Shown: positions 6,063 through 14,157, counted from the first letter of the stretch. The stretch: DNA of 25,348 nt from Opitutia bacterium UBA6410 (GCA_002437405.1 DJPO01000069.1:1-25348), one strand, 5' to 3'. Notes: a model not told the origin generated them from the sequence alone. Translations and numbers: made by a program.

Positions 6063-8549
6063 ATGGCGGTCGAACACGCCGCAAGGCGGATATATAAGCG
6101 CAGCGGGCTGTTGCAGTGGCTGCGCCGAGCCGCGGGCGATTGGCAGAAGGCATTCCGACCCGAGGAGCTCGAGTACGGCGGACAACTGTACAAGCAGTGC
6201 GTTGTCCGCGACCTCGAGCTGCACGAAGACGAGGCGCTCGCGCGGGCGCGCCTTTCCGACGGTAGCGAGCCTTTCTGCGTGCTCGACTTCGACGGCGACA
6301 CTTTTGTTCGGCGCGCCAAGGGGCTCGAACAGGCGGCGCTCTGTGTGGCGACTTTCTACGAAATCGACGAGCTCGTAGGCGACGTGCTCTCGACGGACGA
6401 ATTTCTGGATTTCGACGACGCCGCGGCGAAGAAACTCGCGCTCCCCAAAGATGAAGAGCCCGCCGATGACGCCGAATCCGAAGCCGCCCAAAACGCGCCC
6501 GAATCCGCCGCGCGCGAGCCCATGGTCTTGGAGCTTTCGTTCGCGTCGAGGCGCAGGGGCTTGGTTTTTTCGACCCGCTGGCTCGCCGGACACGGCAAGC
6601 GCAAAAACGCGTACGGCGACAGGGGCGTTCCCGTCGCCGACCTGCTCCCGAAGGAGTGCGAGCTTCTGCTGTCGCTCGCGGGGCTGGCGCGCAAGGCGGG
6701 CTTCCGCTACGACGGGCAGTTCCACACGCTCTCGGAGCTTTCGAAAATTCCGCCGTTTTTGAATATCGCGCTGCCCAAGTGGGAAAAAATCTTCAAAATC
6801 GTCCTTTCGCCCGAAGTCGAATTGCTCAAGGGCGGCGAACGGACGTTGAACCTCGTGCCCGAGGCGGTTTCTGCGGGCGGCGGGGATTTCGACGTAAAGT
6901 GGCTGCCGAGCGTCGGCGGGGAGTCGATTGACGCGGCGGAGCTGCCGAAGCTCGTGGGCGGGGCGGGGTCGCTTAGGATTATCCCCGAATACGGCATTTT
7001 GCGCGTATCGCGGGCGGATACCGACCTTGTGCGCAACGTCGAAAAAGCTCGCGAATTCGGGTTCGAGTCGGGGAAAATCCCGCGCTATATGCTGTTTTCG
7101 CTCGCGGACTTCGGCGGAAAGCTGAAAATGACTCCCGAGCTCGAACGCTGGCGCGATTCGCTCGAAAATCCGCCCGAAACTTCGCCGCTGCCCGACTTCC
7201 TGCGCAACTACCAGTCCGCGGGCGTGCGCTGGGCGATGAATCTTTTCGAACACTCGTGCAACGCGATGATTGCCGACGAAATGGGGCTCGGCAAAACCGT
7301 CCAAACCCTTACGATAATCAACGCCTATTTGGGCAAGTCCCGCGACGCCAAATTCTTGGTCGTCTGCCCCGCGAGCGTAATCCCCGTGTGGCGTTCCGAA
7401 ACCCAAAAGTTTTTCCCGAAAATCCGCACGGCGGTGCTCGGGGCAAAATCCGACTTCTCGAAAGCCGATTTGCTGATTGCAAGCTACACGCAGCTGCGCC
7501 GCAACCGCGCGAAAATCGAAAAAATCTCCTTCGAGCTCGCCGTTTTGGACGAAGCGCAATTCATCAAAAATCCCGACGCGAAGACGACCCTCGCGTGTAT
7601 GGCGATTTCCGCAAAACGCAAAATCGCCCTCACTGGCACGCCCGTCGAAAACAAACTGATGGACATCTGGACGGCGTTTAGGTGGCTTATGCCAGGGCTG
7701 TTGGGAACGCGCGCGAACTTCGAGCGTCTGGCGGCGGGCGACGCCGAGGCGGTCGCGACGGTGCGCACGCAGATTTCGCCGTTCGTCCTGCGCCGCATGA
7801 AAAATCAGGTCGCGGCGGAACTGCCCGAAAAGGTCGAGATGGATTTGCTTTGCCCGATGTCCGAGCTTCAAAAGTCCGAATACTCAAAGCTGCTGGTAAG
7901 AACGCGCGACGAGCTCGACGCCGCCGCAAGCGACGCACGAGGACGTTTGACGGTTCTCTCGCTCCTGACGCGCCTGCGCCAAGCCGCGTGCGATGCCGCG
8001 CTGCTCCCGTGGGTCGGCGGCGGAAACGCGGACGCGGGCGGGAAAATCTCGGTGCTCGTGGACAAAGTCGGCGAGCTTTTGGCGGCGAACAAAAAAGTTC
8101 TGATTTTCAGCCAATTCGCAAAATTCCTCGACCTGATTGAAAGCGCGCTCGGGAGCGTCGCGGACTCATCGTCGATATACAAGCTAACGGGCGCGACGCG
8201 CGAGCGTTCCGCACCCGTGGAGGCGTTCCAGTCGGCGAAGGGCGGGGCGGTGATGCTGGTGAGCCTGCGCGCGGGCGGCACGGGTATCACGCTTTCGCAG
8301 GCGGACTACATCTTCCTTGCCGACCCGTGGTGGAATCCCGCAGTCGAGGAACAGGCGATAGCCCGCGCCCACCGAATCGGGCGGCGCGGCGACGTTTTCG
8401 TCTACCGAATGATTGCGGGCGGCACTGTCGAGGAACGCGTCAGGGCGCTCCAAAAGAGCAAGAAAAAGCTTTTCGAGGATTTGGTCGGCGGTCTAAAGGA
8501 CGTGTCCGACAAGGAAAAATTCGTAAAGACAATCGCCGAGTTGCTGTGA
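6063..8549 (+). CDS. SWI2/SNF2-family DEAD-like ATPase/helicase
   Basis: This is an 828-residue superfamily 2 ATPase of the bacterial SNF2 type, expected to translocate on double-stranded DNA or remodel protein-nucleic-acid complexes. Visible motifs are DEMGLGKT (Walker A, 404-411), DEAQ (Walker B, 496-499), LTGTPVEN (about 523-530), then the C-terminal RecA lobe with VLIFSQF, SLRAGGTGITLSQADYIFL, DPWWNPAVEEQAIARAHRIG (arginine-finger region near 768) and TVEERV. The first 400 residues match the N-terminal extension of bacterial SNF2 proteins; residues about 35-105 lie where many carry a SWIM zinc domain, but the Cys-x-Cys...Cys-x-His ligands are absent. It follows glgA by 6 bp; no functional link to glycogen is known. 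No nuclease or methylase partner is nearby. Confidence 0.93.
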   Translation: MAVEHAARRIYKRSGLLQWLRRAAGDWQKAFRPEELEYGGQLYKQCVVRDLELHEDEALARARLSDGSEPFCVLDFDGDTFVRRAKGLEQAALCVATFYEIDELVGDVLSTDEFLDFDDAAAKKLALPKDEEPADDAESEAAQNAPESAAREPMVLELSFASRRRGLVFSTRWLAGHGKRKNAYGDRGVPVADLLPKECELLLSLAGLARKAGFRYDGQFHTLSELSKIPPFLNIALPKWEKIFKIVLSPEVELLKGGERTLNLVPEAVSAGGGDFDVKWLPSVGGESIDAAELPKLVGGAGSLRIIPEYGILRVSRADTDLVRNVEKAREFGFESGKIPRYMLFSLADFGGKLKMTPELERWRDSLENPPETSPLPDFLRNYQSAGVRWAMNLFEHSCNAMIADEMGLGKTVQTLTIINAYLGKSRDAKFLVVCPASVIPVWRSETQKFFPKIRTAVLGAKSDFSKADLLIASYTQLRRNRAKIEKISFELAVLDEAQFIKNPDAKTTLACMAISAKRKIALTGTPVENKLMDIWTAFRWLMPGLLGTRANFERLAAGDAEAVATVRTQISPFVLRRMKNQVAAELPEKVEMDLLCPMSELQKSEYSKLLVRTRDELDAAASDARGRLTVLSLLTRLRQAACDAALLPWVGGGNADAGGKISVLVDKVGELLAANKKVLIFSQFAKFLDLIESALGSVADSSSIYKLTGATRERSAPVEAFQSAKGGAVMLVSLRAGGTGITLSQADYIFLADPWWNPAVEEQAIARAHRIGRRGDVFVYRMIAGGTVEERVRALQKSKKKLFEDLVGGLKDVSDKEKFVKTIAELL

Positions 8550-8620
8550 AAAAAAACGCGCGGATCTCGCAAAATTTGTGTACAATTTTGTAGGAATTTG
8601 CGTCTTTGGTGAAAATATTG

Positions 8621-8633
8621 TTGAATAATTCAA
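8621..8633. promoter_or_regulatory. 13-bp palindrome upstream of the aminotransferase gene
   Basis: TTGAAT-A-ATTCAA is a perfect dyad in the 112-bp gap before the aminotransferase, 28 bp upstream of its ATG. It could be an operator. TTGTTG (8618-8623) and GATAAG (8640-8645), 16 bp apart, form a weak promoter that would overlap it. Confidence 0.3.
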
Positions 8634-8661
8634 AAAACAGATAAGCTTATTTCGAACGATT

Positions 8662-9840
8662 ATGAAGAACCTACTCTCAAATTGGGCAAGAAATATATCT
8701 CCTTCTCCGACCTTGGCTGTCGACGCGAAGGCAAAAAAGTTGAAGGCCGAAGGCAAAGACGTTTGCGGTTTCGGCGCGGGCGAACCCGACTTCGACACCC
8801 CCGATTTCATCAAAGAAGCCTGCATCAAGGCAATCGAGGCTGGCAAGACAAAATATCTGCCCTCGGCGGGGCTTCCCGCTCTCAGAGAGGCTTTGGCGCA
8901 GCAGTACGCACGCCGCAGGGGCGTAAAATACAGCGCGTCCAACTTCATCGTCTCCCCCGGCGGCAAATTCAGCTGCTACTTGGCTATAATGGCGGTTGTC
9001 TCCCCAGGCGATGAAGTGATTATCCCCGCGCCCTATTGGGTCAGCTATCCCGAAATGGTTAAGCTCGCGGGCGGCAAACCCGTTTTCGTCAAGGCGACCG
9101 ACGCGGCGGACTTCAAGGTGACCGTCGACCAGCTCAAGGAAGCAGTAACCGAAAAGACCAAGCTGATTATCATAAACAGCCCCTCGAACCCGACGGGCGC
9201 AGTCTATACTAAAGAGGAACTGGAATCGCTGCTTGCATTCGCGGTCGAACGCGACCTGCTCGTGATGTCCGACGAAATCTACTCTTCGCTCGTTTACGAC
9301 GACGCCGTTTCCGTCAGTCCCGCAAGCCTTTCCGAAGACGCCAAAGCCCACACGATTGTCGTATCGGGCTTCAGCAAGGCGTACTCCATGACTGGCTGGA
9401 GACTCGGCACGCTCTGCGCTCCCGACGAAATTTCCGCGGCGGTTGCAAAGCTCCAGAGCCAGACCAGCTCCAACGCGACTTCCTTCGCGCAGTACGGTGC
9501 GCTCGCGGCAATCGAAAACGAAACACTCGCCGACGAGGCAATCGCCGAGATGAAAAAGAGCTTCGACCGCCGCCGTCTCGCACTTCTGCAGGGTTTGAAC
9601 GCCATCGACGGTGTATTCTGCCGCAGGGCGCAGGGGGCATTCTACCTCTTCCCGAACATTTCGTCTTTCGGACTCTCCTCCGTCGATTTCTGCGCAAAAC
9701 TGCTCGAAGAAGAGCTTGTCGCGGTCGTCCCTGGTTCGGCGTTCGGCTCGGACGAAAACATTCGCTTCAGCTACGCGGTTTCCGACGAAACCATTCAAAA
9801 GGGTCTGGAGCGCATGGCTAAATTCTGCTCCAGAATCTAA
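8662..9840 (+). CDS. Class I aminotransferase, probably aspartate (or aspartate/prephenate) aminotransferase
   Basis: This is a 392-residue PLP-dependent fold-type I aminotransferase of the I-gamma subgroup, most likely moving the amino group between aspartate and 2-oxoglutarate. Motifs are GAGEPDFDTPDFI (38-50), Y65LPSAGLPALRE, NPTGAVYT (176-183), SDEIY (203-207), the Schiff-base lysine K239 in SGFSKAYSMTGWRLG, and the substrate carboxylate arginine R368 in IRFSYA. Many I-gamma enzymes also accept prephenate, so the exact substrate is open. There is no clear Shine-Dalgarno before the ATG. Its TAA shares its last A with the ATG of tsaE (TAATG), so the two are translationally coupled. Confidence 0.93.
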   Translation: MKNLLSNWARNISPSPTLAVDAKAKKLKAEGKDVCGFGAGEPDFDTPDFIKEACIKAIEAGKTKYLPSAGLPALREALAQQYARRRGVKYSASNFIVSPGGKFSCYLAIMAVVSPGDEVIIPAPYWVSYPEMVKLAGGKPVFVKATDAADFKVTVDQLKEAVTEKTKLIIINSPSNPTGAVYTKEELESLLAFAVERDLLVMSDEIYSSLVYDDAVSVSPASLSEDAKAHTIVVSGFSKAYSMTGWRLGTLCAPDEISAAVAKLQSQTSSNATSFAQYGALAAIENETLADEAIAEMKKSFDRRRLALLQGLNAIDGVFCRRAQGAFYLFPNISSFGLSSVDFCAKLLEEELVAVVPGSAFGSDENIRFSYAVSDETIQKGLERMAKFCSRI

Positions 9841-10283
9841 TGGATTTCGACGCCGCCATCGACAGGTTGCGCGGGGGGCTTGCGACCTCCTCGGCCGCCG
9901 AGGCGGCGGATTTTGCCGCGGCTTTCGCGGCGTCTTTCCCGCCCGATTTCGCCCTGACTCTTTCGGGCGACTTGGGTACGGGCAAAACGAATTTCGCAAA
10001 GGGGATCGCGCGCGGGCTGGGCATAACCGAAACGGTAAAAAGCCCGTCTTTTAATATTTGCTGTATTTACGATATTCCCGACGGGCGTAAATTCGTGCAC
10101 ATCGACGCATACCGCCTTTCGTCGCCCGAAGCTCTCGACGACCTGTTAATCGACGAAATCGCGCCGTCGCCGCGCATTTTGTGCATTGAGTGGCCCGAAG
10201 CCGTCGAAGAGGCTCTGCCGCATATCGACGCGCGGCTGAAGCTTTCTTCGGACGGAACGACCCACACCGTAAAGCTCGACTAA
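9840..10283 (+). CDS. tsaE: tRNA threonylcarbamoyladenosine biosynthesis ATPase TsaE
   Basis: TsaE is the ATPase that works with TsaB and TsaD to place the threonylcarbamoyl group on A37 of ANN-decoding tRNAs. The 147-residue protein has the Walker A loop GDLGTGKT (43-50), KSPSFNICCIY (67-77), HIDAYRL (87-93) and the hallmark IEWPE (116-120). The N-terminal 30 residues are alanine rich and variable. The ATG overlaps the aminotransferase stop by one base. The gene ends tail-to-tail with crcB, overlapping it by 4 bp (10280-10283). No tsaB or tsaD is present here. Identification is firm. Confidence 0.96.
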   Translation: MDFDAAIDRLRGGLATSSAAEAADFAAAFAASFPPDFALTLSGDLGTGKTNFAKGIARGLGITETVKSPSFNICCIYDIPDGRKFVHIDAYRLSSPEALDDLLIDEIAPSPRILCIEWPEAVEEALPHIDARLKLSSDGTTHTVKLD

Positions 10284-10660
10284 CCCGCAAACTTCTCCGC
10301 CAGAAATTCGCCGTACGCGAATAGCGCAAGCCCGACGGTAAAAGTACCGCCCGAATACATAGTTGCGGCGAAAAACCGCCTTTCCTTCAGCATTTCGGCG
10401 ATTTCCCACGCGAGGGCGGAGAACGTCGAAAACGTCGCGCAAAACCCCACTTCAACAAACGGATACGCCGAGTCGGGAATCGCCCCCGAATTTTGCAGCG
10501 CAACAACTATTCCCGTCAAAAACGACGCCAGCATATTCGCCGAAAACGTCCCGAGCGGAAACCCGAATTTGCCGTTCAGGTGCGCCGTGAAAAATCCCCT
10601 GAAGAGCGCGCCGCCAGCCCCGCCGATTGCGACGCAAAAAATGTAGTACGCGGCACTCAT
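10280..10660 (-). CDS. crcB: Fluoride channel subunit CrcB/Fluc, copy 1
   Basis: CrcB/Fluc proteins are small dual-topology membrane proteins that pair antiparallel to export fluoride. This 126-residue copy has four predicted membrane segments, the N-terminal GGAGGALFR (R21), the GTFSANMLASFLTG helix with the pore asparagine N42, and VGFCATFSTFSALAWE. Aligning GFC with the family pattern GFCGG(F/L)TTFSTFSxE places F80, S81 and E86 at the conserved positions, but the second pore phenylalanine is L83 and T82 is A82. Its ATG overlaps the stop of the second crcB copy (ATGA), so both are translated from one mRNA, copy 2 first. Heterodimer formation with copy 2 is an inference. Confidence 0.92.
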   Translation of the reverse strand: MSAAYYIFCVAIGGAGGALFRGFFTAHLNGKFGFPLGTFSANMLASFLTGIVVALQNSGAIPDSAYPFVEVGFCATFSTFSALAWEIAEMLKERRFFAATMYSGGTFTVGLALFAYGEFLAEKFAG

Positions 10661-11151
10661 TTTTTCTTCGGTTTCCCGTCTTCGGCGGATTGCAGCGGTT
10701 TGGCGGCGATTTTTTCGCGGCGGATTTCGGATTTTAACATATCGTCTTCAAGCGCATTGCCGCGCTCGGGGAAGAATTTTAATACCGCCGCCTCCGCAAG
10801 ATACACCGCCCAGACACAGAGAATAAAATTCGCCGCGCCGTTGAGCGCGAATGCGCTATAGTTGCCGTCGCGCAAAAACGCCACCGAGTTTTTCGAAAAC
10901 GTCGCAAAAATGCTGAATCCGCCGCAAAACCCGACCGACACGAATTTTTCGACCGCCGAAAGCGGACGCGCCCTGAACGCCACCGCCGCCGAAAACGTGA
11001 ATGTCCCGAGCAGGTTGCAAATGCCTACCGCGATTATGTCGCTCGAGAGCGCGTGCTCGATTCCCGCGCGGCACAACGCCCCGAACGCCCCGCCGCAGGC
11101 GACCGCCAGCGACTGTATTTCGAGTGTCAAATTCGGCTTAAATATTTTCAT
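10657..11151 (-). CDS. crcB: Fluoride channel subunit CrcB/Fluc, copy 2, with C-terminal extension
   Basis: This is a second, strongly diverged Fluc subunit. The frame extends further upstream, but the ATG at 11149-11151 (MKIFKPNLTLEIQSLAVACG) starts just before the first membrane helix and is preferred, giving 164 residues. Family features are GGAFGALCR (R28), ICNLLGTFTFSAA with N46, and SVGFCGGFSIFATFSKN. Here both pore phenylalanines are kept (F82, F85), while the usual serine between them is A83 and the usual glutamate is N88. A lysine-rich cytoplasmic tail of about 40 residues (after 125) is unusual for the family. No fluoride riboswitch is visible upstream. It is the first gene of the crcB pair. 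Confidence 0.88.
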   Translation of the reverse strand: MKIFKPNLTLEIQSLAVACGGAFGALCRAGIEHALSSDIIAVGICNLLGTFTFSAAVAFRARPLSAVEKFVSVGFCGGFSIFATFSKNSVAFLRDGNYSAFALNGAANFILCVWAVYLAEAAVLKFFPERGNALEDDMLKSEIRREKIAAKPLQSAEDGKPKKK

Positions 11152-11165
11152 ATAAAACACTGTTC

Positions 11166-11194
11166 TTGACAACTTCCGCCCGAAAAAGTTTACT
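11166..11194 (+). promoter_or_regulatory. Candidate sigma-70-like promoter for the CstA-family gene
   Basis: A perfect TTGACA (11166-11171) is followed after 17 bp by TTTACT (11189-11194, four of six matches). Start of transcription near 11201 would give a leader of about 44 nt to the ATG at 11245. It lies in the 93-bp gap that also separates the divergent crcB pair. Confidence 0.5.
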
Positions 11195-11244
11195 TGATAA
11201 ATTCGCGGTATTAAGTGAATACGCCGCAACAAATCTCGAAAATT

Positions 11245-12696
11245 ATGACACTGTTTTTTCTCGGAATAATCCTGTTAATTGCCGGTTATATGACCTACGG
11301 GCGTTTCATCGAAAAGATGATTGCCCCCGACGACCGCCCGACTCCCGCAATCACGAAGTTCGACGGCGTCGACTACATCTGCCTGCCGCACTGGAAGAAT
11401 ATGCTTATCCAGCTGCTTAATATCGCGGGGGTAGGGCCCGTTATCGGCGTGATTTTGGGGATTAAATTCGGGACGATTGTTTTCGTGGTAATCCCGATTG
11501 GCAACGTCATTGCGGGCGCGACGCACGACTTTCTCGCGGGAATGATGTCGGTGCGCAACGGCGGCGCGAATCTGCCCGCGCTCGTGAAAATGAACCTCGG
11601 GCGGCGTTTTTACGGGATATTTTCGGTCTTTATGTCGCTTTTGCTTCTGCTTGTCGTTGCGGTATTTGTAAACATTCCCTCGCAGATTATCGACTCGATG
11701 CAGCCCGACGCCCCCATTTTCTGGTACGCCGCCGTAGGAATTTTCCTCTACTACATTTGCTCGACGATTTTCCCCATCGACAAAATCATCGGGAAAATCT
11801 ACCCGATTTTCGGCGGACTTCTGCTCTTGGGGACGCTCGCGATGTTCGTTGCAATCGTCGCCTACGCTATGCGCGAACCGTGGATTCTCACCGAAAGCGA
11901 GGGTTTCAAAGCCAAGATGTTCACCGAGGCGAACGGGCACCCCGTTATCCCGCTGCTTTTCGTAACAATCGCCTGCGGGATAATATCGGGCTTCCACGCT
12001 ACGCAGTCGCCGATTATCGCGCGGACAATGCGCTCCGAGCGTCAGGGGCGGTCGTCCTTCTACGGAATGATGATTGTCGAGGGAGTAATCGCGATGATAT
12101 GGGCGGCGGCGGGGCTTGCCATCTACAATCTTTTCCCCGAAAAAATGGATATGAACGCAAACTGGGTGCTGGCGGACATAACGAAATATTTTCTCGGCGA
12201 GTGGGTCGGTATGATAACGCTGTTTGGGGTTGTTGTGCTGGCGATTACCTCGGGCGACACTGCAATGCGTAGCCTGCGTATGAGCATTGCGGAAATCGCG
12301 AATTATCCGCAGAAAAAACTTTCCTCCCGCATAGTCCTGTGCATTCCGATTATCGTTATGGTTTCGATTTTGCTGGCGTGGTCGAACGTCGACAAGGCGT
12401 CTTTCGGGATTTTGTGGAACTACTTTGCGTGGGGCAATCAGGTGCTCGCGGCGGCGACGCTCGGGGCGTCGGCGGTTTGGCTTTACAGGCAGAACAAGGC
12501 GGGGGTTGTCGCGCTGCTGCCCGCGATGTTTATGATGTTCATCGTCATATCGTATATCCTCTGGACCTCCGAAAAGCACGGAGGGGCGATAGGCTTCGGG
12601 CTTGATTTGCACGTCTCCTACGCAATCGCGGGCATACTCACGATATTCCTTTCGACCGTAATCAGGCGGCTGGGCAAGGTGAAAAAAGACCAATAG
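11245..12696 (+). CDS. CstA-family carbon-starvation membrane transporter
   Basis: This 483-residue integral membrane protein matches the CstA family, whose studied members import peptides or pyruvate. Family features are the N-terminal helix ending GYMTYGRFIEKM, the HWKNMLIQLLNIAGVGPVIG region (roughly residues 48-67), HDFLAGMMSVRNGGANLP, and GFHATQSPIIARTM in the middle, followed by repeated membrane helices to the C-terminus. It is of the shorter type, lacking the long C-terminus of Escherichia coli CstA (about 700 residues). A GTG at 11215 would add ten residues, but the ATG at 11245 aligns better with the family and suits the predicted promoter. It stands alone and ends before a strong terminator. 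The substrate cannot be read from sequence. Confidence 0.92.
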   Translation: MTLFFLGIILLIAGYMTYGRFIEKMIAPDDRPTPAITKFDGVDYICLPHWKNMLIQLLNIAGVGPVIGVILGIKFGTIVFVVIPIGNVIAGATHDFLAGMMSVRNGGANLPALVKMNLGRRFYGIFSVFMSLLLLLVVAVFVNIPSQIIDSMQPDAPIFWYAAVGIFLYYICSTIFPIDKIIGKIYPIFGGLLLLGTLAMFVAIVAYAMREPWILTESEGFKAKMFTEANGHPVIPLLFVTIACGIISGFHATQSPIIARTMRSERQGRSSFYGMMIVEGVIAMIWAAAGLAIYNLFPEKMDMNANWVLADITKYFLGEWVGMITLFGVVVLAITSGDTAMRSLRMSIAEIANYPQKKLSSRIVLCIPIIVMVSILLAWSNVDKASFGILWNYFAWGNQVLAAATLGASAVWLYRQNKAGVVALLPAMFMMFIVISYILWTSEKHGGAIGFGLDLHVSYAIAGILTIFLSTVIRRLGKVKKDQ

Positions 12697-12773
12697 CCGC
12701 GCGGAATTTTGCGGGTTGCGCCCGCAAATTTGCCGACATCGCGGGCGAGTCGCACGGAGAGAACACCGTGCAC

Positions 12774-12814
12774 AAAAAACGGCGGAAATAAAAAAATATT
12801 CCCGCCGTTTTTTT
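12774..12814. terminator. Strong bidirectional intrinsic terminator
   Basis: A 12-bp stem (AAAAAACGGCGG, 12774-12785, with CCGCCGTTTTTT, 12802-12813) and a 16-base loop carry a T-run on the plus strand and, through the A-run, on the minus strand. It lies between the convergent CstA gene and the SET gene and can end both. A smaller hairpin (GCACGG/CCGTGC, 12752-12771) lies just upstream. Confidence 0.85.
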
Positions 12815-12888
12815 GTCGTTTGATTTTTTCCTGCGCCCGATGTTTGAAGGACATTCGAAAACCGCGCCACCCCGAATTTTTGTCAAGG

Positions 12889-13380
12889 CTAATGCCGCCT
12901 TTTGCCGCGAAGCCGCTTGCGCAGCTTCAGCCTGTCTTCGACCGCAACAATGTAGCCCACGCATTCGGGGAAGCCGCATTTACAGGGGTGGTCCAAAAAG
13001 TGCTCGAATGAATATCCGTAGTTGTACAAAATTTCCTCGCCCTTTGCGATGTCGCGCGTGGCGTAGACGTAGATGTGCCCGTCTTCGCATACCGATTCGC
13101 TGTTCGTGCGGCAGGCGTGGTTTATGAAGCGCGCGTCGTTGTAGTCGAAGTTCCCGTCGATGTCCCACTGGTCGTCCAGTTCGAAAATGTAGACCGCCCC
13201 GTCGCCCGTCTTTTTCGCCAGCTCCTCGCGCTCCAGCCCGCGCCTGTTCGATTCCTCTTTCGAGATTTTTTCGCCGAGGTATTCTATTATGCGCTCGCCC
13301 TTTTTGATGTCGCGCGCGGCGAAAACCCCGTTGCCGTGAATCGGGGATTTCCGCACTTCGTAGATTTTTTCTTCGCTCAT
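12889..13380 (-). CDS. SET-domain protein methyltransferase
   Basis: This 163-residue protein is essentially one SET domain with a post-SET motif, expected to methylate lysine using S-adenosylmethionine. Features in order are IHGNGVFAARDIKKGERI (14-31), FINHACRTNSES (85-96, normally NHSCxPN), YATRDIAKGEEILYNYGY (106-123) with the catalytic-type tyrosine Y121, and CKCGFPEC (133-140), whose cysteines resemble the zinc-binding post-SET tail. A basic C-terminus (KLRKRLRGKRRH) could contact nucleic acid. The frame is open further upstream, but the ATG at 13378-13380 overlaps the panB stop (ATGA) and begins the domain. Bacterial SET proteins such as chlamydial NUE are known; the target here is unknown. 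Confidence 0.92.
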   Translation of the reverse strand: MSEEKIYEVRKSPIHGNGVFAARDIKKGERIIEYLGEKISKEESNRRGLEREELAKKTGDGAVYIFELDDQWDIDGNFDYNDARFINHACRTNSESVCEDGHIYVYATRDIAKGEEILYNYGYSFEHFLDHPCKCGFPECVGYIVAVEDRLKLRKRLRGKRRH

Positions 13381-14156
13381 TTTTTTTCGGGGAAACTTCC
13401 GCCGCGCACGTCGGCTACGAAGTCGGAATACGCCTTTGTCATAATTTCGGACAAATCCGCGTATTTCTTTGCAAACGAGGGCGTGAATTGCGAAAGCCCG
13501 AGCAGGTCGTAGCACACCAAAACCTGTCCGTCGCACGCCGCGCCCGCGCCAATCCCGATTGTCGGAATGTTTACGGCGTTCGTGACCGCCTCCGCCGCGG
13601 CTTCGTCAACCATTTCGAGGACTATCGCGAAAGCGCCAGCCTTTTCGAGCGCAACGGCGTCGGCTACGAGCTGGTCGCGTTCCTGCGGCGTCTTGCCGAA
13701 TTTTCTGTATCCGCCCAGCTTGAAAACCTGCTGCGGTTGAAGCCCTATGTGCCCCATTACCGCGATTCCCGCCGCCGTCAGTTTCGAAACCTTTTCGGCG
13801 ATTTCCACGCCGCCCTCGATTTTCACCGCCTGCGCATTGCCGCGCTGGAAGAGGGTTCGGCAGTCTTCGAGCAGCCTTTCAAAACCGAAATGCGCGCAGC
13901 CGAAGGGCAGGTCGGCGACAACGAGCGCGTCGGTAGTTCCGCGGGCGACCGCCGCCGTGTGGTGCGCCATAATGTCGATTGTAACGGGGATTGTCGAGCC
14001 GCAGCCCAGCACGGTGTTCCCGAGCGAGTCGCCCACGAGGATTATTTCCGCGCCCGCCTTGTCGGCAATGCGCGCGAAAATTGCGTCGTACGCCGTAATC
14101 ATTGTGAGCTTGGAATTTCCCTTGCTCTTGAGAATCGTTTTCGTCGTGATTTTCAT
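13377..14156 (-). CDS. panB: 3-methyl-2-oxobutanoate hydroxymethyltransferase
   Basis: PanB catalyses the first committed step of pantothenate and coenzyme A synthesis, adding a hydroxymethyl group from methylene-tetrahydrofolate to 2-oxoisovalerate. All key residues are visible: metal ligands D43 (VGDSLGN), D82 (ADLPF) and E114 (KIEGG), the MGHIGLQPQ loop (134-142), GGYRKFGKT (148-156), catalytic E181 (VLEMV), and IPTIGIGAGAACDGQVLV (197-214). Length (259) is normal. It starts 1 bp after the stop of the AsmA-like gene and overlaps the SET gene by 4 bp, so it is embedded in the long minus-strand run. No panC or panD is in the window. Confidence 0.97.
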   Translation of the reverse strand: MKITTKTILKSKGNSKLTMITAYDAIFARIADKAGAEIILVGDSLGNTVLGCGSTIPVTIDIMAHHTAAVARGTTDALVVADLPFGCAHFGFERLLEDCRTLFQRGNAQAVKIEGGVEIAEKVSKLTAAGIAVMGHIGLQPQQVFKLGGYRKFGKTPQERDQLVADAVALEKAGAFAIVLEMVDEAAAEAVTNAVNIPTIGIGAGAACDGQVLVCYDLLGLSQFTPSFAKKYADLSEIMTKAYSDFVADVRGGSFPEKK

Positions 14157-14157
14157 T

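Noticed and set aside
5631..7871. Very long minus-strand open frame (746 codons) opposite glgA and the SNF2 gene
   Set aside because: Both plus-strand genes have complete motif sets; the antisense frame is Arg/Gly/Ala-rich with no domain and results from GC-rich codon bias.
6063..8549. SNF2 ATPase as part of an antiphage defence island
   Set aside because: No nuclease, methylase or other defence gene is adjacent; the neighbours are glycogen synthase and an aminotransferase.
11152..11244. Fluoride (crcB) riboswitch upstream of the crcB pair
   Set aside because: I looked for the conserved riboswitch core on the minus strand and found no match; the gap is short and AT rich.
12708..12728. Hairpin TTTGCGGG/CCCGCAAA directly after the CstA gene as its terminator
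   Set aside because: It has an 8-bp stem but no T-run; the hairpin at 12774-12814 is far stronger.
11275..12870. 531-codon minus-strand frame opposite the CstA-family gene
   Set aside because: The sense strand encodes a clear membrane transporter; the antisense product is a His/Arg/Asn-rich shadow.
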